Below, one piece after another: positions 8,066 through 15,006 of a stretch of DNA of 53,249 bases. The position numbers were made by a program, and so were the translations under genes. Every line of letters starts with the position of its first letter. Position 1 is the first letter of the stretch. This DNA is from Bacteroidota bacterium (lineage in GTDB: Bacteria; Bacteroidota; Bacteroidia; Bacteroidales; WCHB1-69): contig JAGDMF010000012.1 of assembly GCA_017860455.1 (NCBI GenBank), positions 1-53,249 of the forward strand, in the 5' to 3' direction. A model generated the notes under the pieces. The model did not search any database. It saw only the letters and a list, made by a program, of their open reading frames with translations, and was not told the origin of the DNA.

Positions 8066-9034
8066 CTATTTTACAACCGGTTTATAAAACAATACAAATG
8101 GAATTTTAGTTTTAAGTACAGCCGATTGGTATAAAATCGTTTGTGCTTTATTGAAGTCCGTTTCAGACAATTGTCCATATTTTAGATTTTTAGTAGAGGA
8201 TTTCATCAAAATGCACATTTGATCCAACATCCATTTTTGATGAGCATAATTAGTAGCCACATGCTCTTTTTTCATCCATTCCAAAACTACCTGTAATGTT
8301 TCCTCGCGATGTTGTTCTGCATAGGCCCACCCTTTCAAGGTAGCCTGAACAAACTTTTGTAATTCTTGTTGTCTGGTTTGTCTTGTGGAATCCAGACAAT
8401 AAAGGCCATCCTCCACAATATTGAAACCAAGGTCTGAAAATTTAAAGATGTTCAACTCTTCGGGGTTAAAACCTGCATTAATAATTTGATCATATTCGTT
8501 ATACGACATAACTGTCATGGCATCAATACCATCTTCAATAAACATATTGATGGAGGAGAGGATCGGAACCCAGGTCACATTCAGATGATTTGCAGCAATC
8601 AATGCTTTAGGAATCTCATCAAAACCACTCTTCCATATTCCGATTCGTTTATTTTGAAGATCCTGGATTGTTTTAAAATTTTTGCTTTTTTTAGCCACTA
8701 TCATTAAGGCAGAGTTTTGAGAAATCTGACCAATATTGACAAGCGGAACACCTCTGTCCTGAGCGGTTAATGCACTCACGAGAAACAATGAAATGATATC
8801 AACTTCTTTGTTTTTGAGGCTTTCCGTAGCAATTCTGGAAGTATTTGGATGAATAATTTGTACCTGAAGACCCAACTCTGCATAAAACCCTTTCTGTAAA
8901 GCCATGTAATAACCGGCAAATTGAGCTTGTGGAAGCCAGTGCGGCATAAATGTAAGTGTTTTGTTTTGAGCCTGTAAGGTTAAACAACTGCAAAACAAAA
9001 TAAATAAACCGAAAAACCTTCGAACGTATTTCAT
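8066..9034 (-). CDS. NMT1/THI5-like (SsuA-type) ABC substrate-binding protein
   Basis: A 322-residue secreted protein with a cleavable signal peptide ending near LQAQ. The pattern WLPQAQFAGYYMALQKGFYAELGLQV is followed by a D-I-I-S segment and a later KRIGIWKSG stretch, which are characteristic of the NMT1/THI5-like fold used for pyrimidine, taurine or sulfonate uptake. It is the first gene of the operon, 6 bp before the sensor phosphatase, and has no dedicated permease of its own type nearby. It may deliver ligand to the sensor domain rather than to a transporter; that is inference. No thiamine riboswitch is visible in the 124-bp upstream gap. Confidence 0.85.
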   Translation of the reverse strand: MKYVRRFFGLFILFCSCLTLQAQNKTLTFMPHWLPQAQFAGYYMALQKGFYAELGLQVQIIHPNTSRIATESLKNKEVDIISLFLVSALTAQDRGVPLVNIGQISQNSALMIVAKKSKNFKTIQDLQNKRIGIWKSGFDEIPKALIAANHLNVTWVPILSSINMFIEDGIDAMTVMSYNEYDQIINAGFNPEELNIFKFSDLGFNIVEDGLYCLDSTRQTRQQELQKFVQATLKGWAYAEQHREETLQVVLEWMKKEHVATNYAHQKWMLDQMCILMKSSTKNLKYGQLSETDFNKAQTILYQSAVLKTKIPFVLFYKPVVK

Positions 9035-9075
9035 GATATGTTGAAAAAATGGTTAAAAATGTGGTTATTGGTTTG

Positions 9076-9083
9076 CAAATGTA
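9076..9083 (-). promoter_or_regulatory. -7 element (TACATTTG on minus) for the ABC/partner-switch operon
   Basis: A CAAATGTA on the plus strand matches TAnnTTTG on the minus strand, 42 bp before the start at 9034. It is divergent from the promoter of the cytochrome-like gene. Confidence 0.5.
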
Positions 9084-9090
9084 AAAAAAA

Positions 9091-9122
9091 TTTGTATATG
9101 GTATTAAAATGTTTTATATTTG
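9091..9122 (+). promoter_or_regulatory. Complete Bacteroidota promoter (TTTG, 20 bp, TATATTTG)
   Basis: A -33 TTTG at 9091-9094 and a -7 TATATTTG at 9115-9122 are separated by 20 bp, the canonical spacing. It drives the di-heme lipoprotein at 9159. Confidence 0.7.
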
Positions 9123-9158
9123 CACCTTTAAATTTGAAAATAAAAATTATTTCACAGT

Positions 9159-9614
9159 ATGAAATCAAAAAAAATCTATTTAATAATAAGTGGGATATTG
9201 ATTCTTTGTATCAACTCTTGTACTTCGGAAAATGACTTAAAGAATATCAGTGATTATTTAAGTACAAGAAGTCATAACATGGGAATGAATTGTATGAATT
9301 GTCATAATGAAAATGGTGCAGGTAACGGTTGGTTTGAGATAGCCGGGACCATATATGACAGTTTACTAGTCAATACTTATTCCGGAGCTACAGTAAAACT
9401 GTATACCGGACCAAATGGAACAGGAACACTGGTTTATACTATTGAAGTAGACACTAAAGGAAATTTTCATACAACAGAAATGATTGATTTCAACGGGGGA
9501 TTACATCCTGTAGTTGAAGGAAATACTGGAAATAAATCTATGGCCAGCACCCTTTGTATTGGTGCATGTAACAGCTGCCACGGGAGCACAACCGGGAGAA
9601 TTTGGACAAGATAA
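9159..9614 (+). CDS. Lipoprotein with two CxxCH haem motifs, copy 1
   Basis: A 151-residue protein with a lipoprotein signal (lipobox INSC, Cys21). It has two c-type haem attachment motifs, CMNCH near residue 45 and CNSCH near residue 137. Between them lies a conserved region rich in beta strands, containing GATVKLYTGPNGTGTL and VDTKGNFHTTE, which resembles a carboxypeptidase-regulatory-like beta sandwich. It is therefore likely an envelope electron carrier or sensor rather than a classical small cytochrome. A close paralog lies at 11667-12122 and shares the SHNMGMNCM segment. The stop codon is followed almost at once by a 7-bp array. The redox partner is unknown. Confidence 0.78.
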   Translation: MKSKKIYLIISGILILCINSCTSENDLKNISDYLSTRSHNMGMNCMNCHNENGAGNGWFEIAGTIYDSLLVNTYSGATVKLYTGPNGTGTLVYTIEVDTKGNFHTTEMIDFNGGLHPVVEGNTGNKSMASTLCIGACNSCHGSTTGRIWTR

Positions 9615-9616
9615 AT

Positions 9617-9709
9617 AAGAAGTAAGAAGTGAGAAGTAAGAAGTAAGAAGTAAAAAGTAAGAAGTAAGAAGTAAGAGGTAAAAAGTAAGAAGTAAGAGGT
9701 AAGAAGTAT
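9617..9709. repeat. 7-bp tandem array (GTA-AGAA type)
   Basis: About 13 heptamers gaagtaa with variants gaagtga, aaagtaa and gaggtaa. On the minus strand each unit is a pyrimidine tetramer plus TAC. It begins within a few bases of the upstream stop codon. Confidence 0.85.
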
Positions 9710-9712
9710 AAA

Positions 9713-9746
9713 TCAATAGACCAGTGCTTTAGCTCTGGTCTATTGA
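9713..9746 (+). repeat. 34-bp hairpin with CTTTAG loop, copy 1
   Basis: The arms 9713-9724 and 9735-9746 are a perfect 12-bp inverted repeat, with CTTTAG exactly at the centre. It starts TCAAT and ends ATTGA. Length, ends and centre match the palindrome at 44510-44543, while the stem bases differ. No T-run follows on the plus strand, so a simple intrinsic terminator is not certain. Confidence 0.65.
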
Positions 9747-9842
9747 TGAAAAATAAAAACTGCGATTTAGTTTTTGTATAAATAGATCTGTGTAAATCTG
9801 TAACATCTGTGTCATCTGTGTTCCATTACTGGGCAAGGCAAA

Positions 9843-10226
9843 TTACTTCATCCCTGCAAATCTCATCTCCTCTTTCTCTTTACTGATGATAGTGCGGCAT
9901 ACATCCATCTGTTGTGAACAGGCAACATTCATTTTCTCCAGGAGTTCAACATAATAAGTTTCTTCAATCGCTATCCCTTCCAGAAGGGCATTCTGAATTT
10001 TGGAGGATAAATAGCGTTCATTCGTCTTAGTCAGATAGGAATTAAGCTGACTCTCTTTCACTATTCGCATATTTTTCTTAGCATTCGCCAACAAATAGCC
10101 GGTTCTGGAATGGATACCGGATAAATAGGATAAACGTTCTAAACAATGATTGATCTCAAGTGGTACAGGAGTTTCCAGTTGTTTTTGATATTGATGGACT
10201 TCTTCTCTTATTTCTTCTATTGTCAT
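9843..10226 (-). CDS. Small helical protein of unknown function
   Basis: A 127-residue soluble protein, predicted all-helical, with no signal peptide or membrane segment. The pattern (MTIEEIREEVHQY, a central SRTGYLLANAKKNMR, then a C-terminal CRTIISKEKEEMR) reminds me of small proteins seen in Bacteroidales prophage or recombination gene blocks. I cannot confirm that from the sequence alone. It is transcribed alone from the minus strand, with a -7 element at 10277-10284. Its neighbours are unrelated to phage. I assign no function. Confidence 0.7.
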   Translation of the reverse strand: MTIEEIREEVHQYQKQLETPVPLEINHCLERLSYLSGIHSRTGYLLANAKKNMRIVKESQLNSYLTKTNERYLSSKIQNALLEGIAIEETYYVELLEKMNVACSQQMDVCRTIISKEKEEMRFAGMK

Positions 10227-10276
10227 AGCAGTTCCATTTAGAATATGTAGTAATTTATTTTTTTAAAATCAACTCA

Positions 10277-10284
10277 CAAATGTA
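10277..10284 (-). promoter_or_regulatory. -7 element (TACATTTG on minus) for the 10226 gene
   Basis: CAAATGTA on the plus strand, 51 bp before the start codon at 10226. Confidence 0.5.
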
Positions 10285-10337
10285 CAAAAAAAATAAAATA
10301 AATGATTCAAAATAAGAATTTTGTAAATCTTTTTTTA

Positions 10338-10345
10338 TACTTTTG
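10338..10345 (+). promoter_or_regulatory. -7 element (TACTTTTG)
   Basis: Matches TAnnTTTG, 20 bp before the start at 10366. It probably drives the cupin and fluoride-channel genes together. Confidence 0.5.
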
Positions 10346-10365
10346 TTTTAAATATAAATAATTTC

Positions 10366-10848
10366 ATGGATCCTTACAAACTTATAGAAATACTTGATTT
10401 AAAACCTCATCCTGAAGGGGGATTTTATAAGGAAACCTATCGTGCATTATCGACAGTTGAAATAGATAATTCTAAAATCAGAAACACTTCAACCGCCATT
10501 TATTATTTACTTTTAGATGATCATAAATCCCATTTTCACAAAGTTCTTTCGGATGAAATCTGGATCTATCATCAAGGGGAAACGATAGAACTGTATCAAA
10601 TAGATACCAAAGGCGCACTCATTACCCATCTTTTGGGTAATGATATTCAAAATAGTGAAAAACCGCAGATTGTAATTCCAAAAGGAGATTGGTTTGCAGC
10701 CAAAATAAAAAAAGATATTGGGTATTGTTTAGTTAGTTGTATAGTAGCTCCGGGTTTTGAATTTGAAGATTTTATATTGGCAAATCAAGAAGATTTAATA
10801 AAACAATACCCTGAATATAAGGGGATTATTAGTCAAATGTGTTTATAA
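10366..10848 (+). CDS. Cupin-fold DUF985 family protein
   Basis: A 160-residue cytosolic protein. The opening L-x-L-x-P-H-P-E-GG-x-Y-x-E-T-Y-R, the STAIYYLL strand, HKVLSDEIWIYHQGE (a cupin metal or ligand-binding strand pair) and the closing CIVAPGFEFEDF are diagnostic of DUF985 (Cupin_5). Length is normal. The reaction of this family is unsettled; some members are linked to sugar or nucleotide-sugar epimerisation. Only 21 bp separate it from the fluoride-channel gene, so the two are probably cotranscribed. Confidence 0.88.
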   Translation: MDPYKLIEILDLKPHPEGGFYKETYRALSTVEIDNSKIRNTSTAIYYLLLDDHKSHFHKVLSDEIWIYHQGETIELYQIDTKGALITHLLGNDIQNSEKPQIVIPKGDWFAAKIKKDIGYCLVSCIVAPGFEFEDFILANQEDLIKQYPEYKGIISQMCL

Positions 10849-10869
10849 ATAATTAAATAGTATACATTT

Positions 10870-11238
10870 ATGAGATTATTTCTAATGGTTGGATTAGGTG
10901 GTTTTTTGGGAAGTTCATCCCGTTATTTAATTCAGAAGTATCTATCGGTATCATTTCCTACAGCATTTCCAATTTCAACATTACTGATTAATCTTGTAGG
11001 TTGTTTTTTAATCGGGATCCTTTTTGGAATCAGCAATAAGTACGATATGATGTCTGCTGAAGTCAGATTATTTTTAACCACCGGATTTTGTGGTGGGTTC
11101 ACAACTTTTTCCACTTTTTCAAATGAGAGTTTACAGTTATTAAAGGACGGAAATTTCACTTATTTTTTCACCTATATCATTCTGAGTGTAGTCGTTGGGA
11201 TATTCTTGACTTTCTTAGGATATTTAATTTTTAAATAA
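10870..11238 (+). CDS. crcB: Fluoride ion channel CrcB/Fluc
   Basis: A 122-residue protein with four membrane helices, the normal Fluc length. It shows the family's GGFLGSSSRY near the N-terminus, the NLVGCFLIG helix and GFCGGFTTFSTFS, which carries the Phe and polar residues lining the fluoride pore. Fluc works as an antiparallel dimer exporting F- across the inner membrane. No fluoride riboswitch fits in the short gap before it, and none is evident before the upstream cupin gene. Confidence 0.95.
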   Translation: MRLFLMVGLGGFLGSSSRYLIQKYLSVSFPTAFPISTLLINLVGCFLIGILFGISNKYDMMSAEVRLFLTTGFCGGFTTFSTFSNESLQLLKDGNFTYFFTYIILSVVVGIFLTFLGYLIFK

Positions 11239-11320
11239 TAGGTTTCAGGTTTAAGGTTTTGGGTTTTAGTTTCTTATTCTTACTTTTCACATTTTTTTAA
11301 CACAATATTTAATTATCATT

Positions 11321-11425
11321 TTTACCACAGAGTACTAGAGTGTACTAATGAGTTCCACAGTGTTATTGAATATTAAAAATACACACATTTAGACATTGTG
11401 ATACATCGTATAACACTGTGAAATA
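11321..11425. repeat. Dispersed CACAGTGTT/AACACTGTG element, copy 2
   Basis: Shares GTTCCACAGTGTT, TTGTGATACA and AACACTGTGAAA words, in order, with 1051-1170. The middle has diverged. Confidence 0.5.
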
Positions 11426-11538
11426 AAATTATCTTTCTATTATTTAAATTAATTAATAAAACTCATCGTCTTTTGTATTTTAATCAGTGTGTTATCTTAG
11501 TTCTGGCTTGTCTTTGCTAAGTTTCTGATATCGGGTTT

Positions 11539-11571
11539 CATTTTTCATTTTTCATTTTTCATTTTTAATTA
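11539..11571. repeat. 7-bp tandem array (TTTT-TCA)
   Basis: Four to five CATTTTT units before the promoter of the second di-heme lipoprotein. The reverse-complement motif (TGAAAAA) follows that gene at 12123. Confidence 0.7.
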
Positions 11572-11610
11572 AATAATCCAGAATTTCTCCTATTGAATAC
11601 AAAAATGTAT

Positions 11611-11618
11611 TATATTTG
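11611..11618 (+). promoter_or_regulatory. -7 element (TATATTTG)
   Basis: Matches TAnnTTTG, 48 bp before the start at 11667. It is identical to the -7 of paralog copy 1 (9115-9122). Confidence 0.6.
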
Positions 11619-11666
11619 TCGATCATTTTTTATTATTAAACATTTAACCATTTAACTAAAAAAGTT

Positions 11667-12122
11667 ATGAAAACTGAGTTCAAATTATTTATTCTTTTAG
11701 GATTTGTATTTTTCTTATTAACATCTTGTAAATCTGATGGTAATGAAAAAAATATTAGCAAGTATTTAAGTGTAAGAAGTCATAATATGGGGATGAATTG
11801 TATGGACTGTCACAAAGAGGGAGGTGGTGGAGTTGGTTGGTTTGTTGCAGCTGGAACTGTTTATGATAGCTTATTGGTTAATACATACCCTGGGGCAACT
11901 GTTAAATTATACAGTGGACCAAATGGTACTGGAACACTTATTCATACTATTGAAGTGGATACAAAAGGAAACTTTCACACCACTGAAGCTATTGACTTTG
12001 GAGCAGGTTTGTACCCTGTTGTTGTTGGAAATATTGGAAAAAAATATATGCATGGTACTATTTCAATGGGACAATGCAATAGTTGTCATGGGGTTACTAC
12101 TGGGAGGATCTGGACTAAATAA
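11667..12122 (+). CDS. Lipoprotein with two CxxCH haem motifs, copy 2
   Basis: A 151-residue paralog of the protein at 9159-9614 with the same layout: lipobox LTSC, CMDCH near residue 45, a conserved central beta region (LYSGPNGTGTL, VDTKGNFHTTE) and CNSCH near residue 137. Identity is high across the whole mature protein, strongest around SHNMGMNCM and the second haem site, while the signal peptides differ. This suggests duplication with selection on the mature domain. Both copies have the same -7 sequence. A 7-bp array begins directly at the stop codon. Confidence 0.78.
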   Translation: MKTEFKLFILLGFVFFLLTSCKSDGNEKNISKYLSVRSHNMGMNCMDCHKEGGGGVGWFVAAGTVYDSLLVNTYPGATVKLYSGPNGTGTLIHTIEVDTKGNFHTTEAIDFGAGLYPVVVGNIGKKYMHGTISMGQCNSCHGVTTGRIWTK

Positions 12123-12185
12123 TGAAAAATGAAAAATGAAAAATGAAAAATGAAGAGTGAATAATGAATAATGAATAATGAATAA
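12123..12185. repeat. 7-bp tandem array (TGA-AAAA / TGA-ATAA)
   Basis: Nine contiguous heptamers: four tgaaaaa, one tgaagag and four tgaataa. The first unit directly follows the TAA at 12120-12122. The triplet TGA is invariant while the tetramer varies. Confidence 0.85.
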
Positions 12186-12196
12186 TGAGAAATAAA

Positions 12197-13717
12197 ATGA
12201 AAAAGTGGTTTTTATTATGGGGGTTGTTTTTGGTTGTATCAACCGGAATATCTCAAATAACTTATGAAGATAGAATAGAATTGCAATTAAAAGATGGTTA
12301 TTCCAGAGAGGAAATCAAGATTTTTGGAGAGGAAGGTTTTATTTTGTCTTCCAAAAAAAATGATTCTGATGATGATCTGACTGAATGGAAATTTGAAAAA
12401 TTTAACACCTATTTACAATCAGAAAGAGAGGTATCAGTCAAAATTGATGAAGACTTAGATCCCCGTTTAAATTATACTACAACTGAAAGAGATCATTCCA
12501 TTTATTCAGACAGACATGGAAATTTTGCTTTAATTAGTGTTGAAGCCATGTCAATGGAGATCACTAAAGTTCATGGGAAATTGCCCAAAAAATTTGATTT
12601 TGATGAAATGGTTGTTCTGGGAGATTATGCTTATGTAAGAGGAGATATTAAAAGTGATCCTGTTGTTTATGCTATTAATTGGAAAACTGGAACTATTAAA
12701 ATGTTGCCGGTAACTTTAGAAAATATTAAACCTAAAAAATGCGAAATATCCAAACTTCAGGTACTGGAAAAATCAAAAGAGATCTTTATTTATATCAATG
12801 GGGATGTAGATAAAAAACATTCTGAAAGTTATGCTTTTCGTTTTAATGAAGAGGCGGAATATCTAAATAAAATTAATCTTACACCACAGAATAATAACCT
12901 TTTAAATGAGTTATCTGCATCAAAAATTGAGGACAATAAATATGTTTTCACCGGAACTTATTCTGTTGATCATTATCATACTTCTGAAGGAGTTTTTTTC
13001 TGTCTAGTTGAAAATGATCAGGTTAACTTTATAAAATTTCATGAGTATGCGAAAATGGAAAATTTTCTAAAATATTTACCTGAAAAGAGACAAGAAAAGT
13101 TAGAGAAAAAAAAGGCCAAAATGGAAAAAAAAGGTAAAGTGTTTACTTTAAATTATCGTTTGCTTACCCATGATGTTATCGTTGATCAAGATGGTTATTT
13201 ATTATTAGGGGAAGGCTTTTATCCAACTTATATAACTCACTCATATACAACAATAACATATATAAATGGATCTCCTGTCACCTCCATTCAAACCTACACT
13301 GAATTTGATGGATATCAATATACTCATGCTATGCTCTGTAAATTTGATAAGGAAGGAAATATGTTATGGGATCAGATTTTTGAAATGTGGGGAACATACA
13401 AACCTTTTTATTTAAAAAAATTCATATCAATAACAGCACAAGATCAAAATATGATTAAAATGGTATATACCAGTTATAATAAAGTACATACTAAAGCATT
13501 GGATCATGAAGGAAATATTTTGTCAGACACTCAAACCGAAGAGATAGAAACCAATCATTCAGGTGATGAAACTAAATACTCTTTTTCAGATATCATTTTT
13601 TGGTACGATAATTATTTTATTGCTTATGGTACACAAAAGATCAAAAATGAGACCGGAAACATCAAATTCAAGCAAACCAGATCTGTCTATTTTATCAATA
13701 AGATTAAATTTGAATAG
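12197..13717 (+). CDS. Secreted protein of unknown function
   Basis: A roughly 506-residue protein with a clear signal peptide (MKKWFLLWGLFLVVSTGISQ). I place the start at 12197 because the upstream ATG at 12185 lies in the tandem array and adds nothing to the signal. The mature part is rich in Lys, Asp and aromatic residues and looks like a beta-propeller or other repeated beta structure. Segments such as NEAEYLNKINL and FDKEGNMLWDQIF are the kind of strand turns seen in WD40 or PQQ-like propellers. A Lys-rich stretch (EKLEKKKAKMEKKGK) sits near residue 310. No T9SS sorting domain, metal site or catalytic motif is evident. I do not recognise a named family. Confidence 0.75.
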   Translation: MKKWFLLWGLFLVVSTGISQITYEDRIELQLKDGYSREEIKIFGEEGFILSSKKNDSDDDLTEWKFEKFNTYLQSEREVSVKIDEDLDPRLNYTTTERDHSIYSDRHGNFALISVEAMSMEITKVHGKLPKKFDFDEMVVLGDYAYVRGDIKSDPVVYAINWKTGTIKMLPVTLENIKPKKCEISKLQVLEKSKEIFIYINGDVDKKHSESYAFRFNEEAEYLNKINLTPQNNNLLNELSASKIEDNKYVFTGTYSVDHYHTSEGVFFCLVENDQVNFIKFHEYAKMENFLKYLPEKRQEKLEKKKAKMEKKGKVFTLNYRLLTHDVIVDQDGYLLLGEGFYPTYITHSYTTITYINGSPVTSIQTYTEFDGYQYTHAMLCKFDKEGNMLWDQIFEMWGTYKPFYLKKFISITAQDQNMIKMVYTSYNKVHTKALDHEGNILSDTQTEEIETNHSGDETKYSFSDIIFWYDNYFIAYGTQKIKNETGNIKFKQTRSVYFINKIKFE

Positions 13718-13754
13718 ATTATTGATGGGCAGTTTGTCCTTAAATTAAATTAAT

Positions 13755-14339
13755 ATGGATAGTGAGTTAATACAATCCCTTTCAAAATATGTTGATCTTT
13801 CTAAGGAGTTAATTTCGGCAATCGAGGAGAGTACCATGATTAGACGATACAAAAAAGGGACCATCTTATTAAAAGAAGGACACTATTGCAATGAATGTTA
13901 TTTTATTTTAAAAGGCTGTATCAGAGCTTATTGCTTAAAAGATGGAGAGGAGATCACAACTGAATTTTATACCGAAGATCAGGTAGTGCTTTTATCGATT
14001 TATGGAAAACAAATCGAATCCTCAATCACATTAGAGTGTTCAGAAGATACGATTGTCAGTTTTGGGACTCCTGAATTTGAAAAGGTGATGTACCAAAAAT
14101 ATCCCATTTTGGTTACTTTTAACAGTGCCATGGCTGAAATATTGATGGCTCAATACCAAGATACTCATACAGAATTTAAATTAACCTCTCCTGAAGAACG
14201 TTATTTGAATTTAATAAAAACAAGGCCGGACTTAATCCAAAGGGTTCCTTTGCACCAAATAGCCAGTTATTTAGGGATGAAACCGGAAACACTGAGCAGA
14301 ATAAGAAGGAGAATAGTAACAAGGAAAAATGAATCCTAA
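13755..14339 (+). CDS. Crp/Fnr-family regulator, paralog A
   Basis: A 194-residue regulator with an N-terminal cNMP-binding-type beta barrel (YKKGTILLKEG, ECYFILKGCIRAY, TTEFYTEDQ) and a C-terminal winged helix. The recognition helix reads KPETLSRIRRR; its E-x-x-S-R matches the residues by which FNR reads TTGAT half-sites. There is no N-terminal Fe-S cysteine cluster of the FNR kind, and the cAMP-binding Arg/Ser pair is not evident, so the signal is unknown. The gene overlaps or abuts paralog B and is followed by an outer-membrane barrel gene whose promoter carries a matching dyad. Confidence 0.88.
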   Translation: MDSELIQSLSKYVDLSKELISAIEESTMIRRYKKGTILLKEGHYCNECYFILKGCIRAYCLKDGEEITTEFYTEDQVVLLSIYGKQIESSITLECSEDTIVSFGTPEFEKVMYQKYPILVTFNSAMAEILMAQYQDTHTEFKLTSPEERYLNLIKTRPDLIQRVPLHQIASYLGMKPETLSRIRRRIVTRKNES

Positions 14340-14349
14340 TTTTATTAAA

Positions 14350-14925
14350 ATGAAAAATATTCTTTGTGATTTTATTGAACAGTTTGTTCCTTTAACTGAA
14401 GATGAAAAAAATGTTATCTTAGAATTGGATGTGATCAAATATTTCAAAAAGGGAACCTTAATATTGAAACAGGGAAAAAGAACAAGTGAATCCTATTTTG
14501 TTTTAAAGGGATGTATAAGAGTTTATTATATTTTAGATGGAACAGAAAAGACAACTGAGTTTTTTACAGAATTGGAAGGATATACACCACCTTGTGTTCT
14601 TAGCAATCAACCATCTGAGCTTTATGTTTCTTGTGTTGAAGATTCCATAATTGCAATTTCAAAACCCAATATGGCAGAAGAAGTATTTAAAAAATTCCCA
14701 AAATTTGAAACTGTCTGCAGGATCCTGTCTGAGCAACTAATTGTTAAAAGCCAAACAAATTTTGCAGATTTCAAGACCTCATCTCCAGAACAAAGGTACT
14801 TAAATCTGATGAAGGAGAGGCCCGATTTGATTCAAAGGGTTCCTCAGTATCAATTAGCCAGTTATCTAGGAATTAAGCCTGAATCTTTAAGCAGGATGAG
14901 AGCCAGAATTGTGGGTAAAAAATAA
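14350..14925 (+). CDS. Crp/Fnr-family regulator, paralog B
   Basis: A 191-residue paralog of 13755 and 24877 with the same barrel (SYFVLKGCIRVYY) and winged helix, recognition helix KPESLSRMRAR with E-x-x-S-R. I choose Met at 14350 because it aligns with the starts of both paralogs. An ATG at 14329 that overlaps the end of paralog A by 11 bp is an alternative and would allow translational coupling. Paralogs A and B are probably cotranscribed and may act as homo- or heterodimers; that is inference. Confidence 0.87.
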   Translation: MKNILCDFIEQFVPLTEDEKNVILELDVIKYFKKGTLILKQGKRTSESYFVLKGCIRVYYILDGTEKTTEFFTELEGYTPPCVLSNQPSELYVSCVEDSIIAISKPNMAEEVFKKFPKFETVCRILSEQLIVKSQTNFADFKTSSPEQRYLNLMKERPDLIQRVPQYQLASYLGIKPESLSRMRARIVGKK

Positions 14926-14938
14926 TCTAAATCATTTC

Positions 14939-14983
14939 TTAACTTAAGTGAAGATTTTGACTTTATGAAGGGATCTATTTTTG
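14939..14983 (+). promoter_or_regulatory. Promoter with degenerate FNR-type dyad
   Basis: The dyad TTAACttaaGTGAA (14939-14952) lies 23 bp before the -7 element TATTTTTG (14976-14983). It lies within a 16-bp near-palindrome with one mismatch. The arrangement matches the promoters at 15637, 25476 and 28109 to within one base. Confidence 0.5.
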
Positions 14984-15006
14984 CATGTCAAAAAAATTAA
15001 TTAGAT

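Larger units (their letters stand above)
11239..11610. other. Composite intergenic region
   Basis: No gene is seen. In order it has a short RGG heptad array (11242-11269), a TTATTCTTA spacer with an ACACAATATTTA word shared with 29920-29960, copy 2 of the CACAGTGTT element (11321-11425), an AATCAGTGTG...TTCTGGCTTGT word shared with 30183-30220 and 44310-44343, and a CATTTTT array (11539-11571). Confidence 0.6.

Noticed and set aside
2283-8993. Many open frames opposite or out of frame with the ABC/partner-switch operon
   Set aside because: They lie inside genes with clear domains on the other strand or frame and show no protein features of their own.
9035-9158. Thiamine riboswitch before the NMT1/THI5-like gene
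   Set aside because: No conserved THI-box bases are visible in the 124-bp divergent gap.
10849-10869. Fluoride riboswitch before crcB
   Set aside because: The gap is only 21 bp, and no candidate structure is seen before the upstream cupin gene.
11824-12132. Alternative-frame protein inside the second di-heme lipoprotein
   Set aside because: The overlapping frame at 11667-12122 has a signal peptide, two CxxCH motifs and a full-length paralog.
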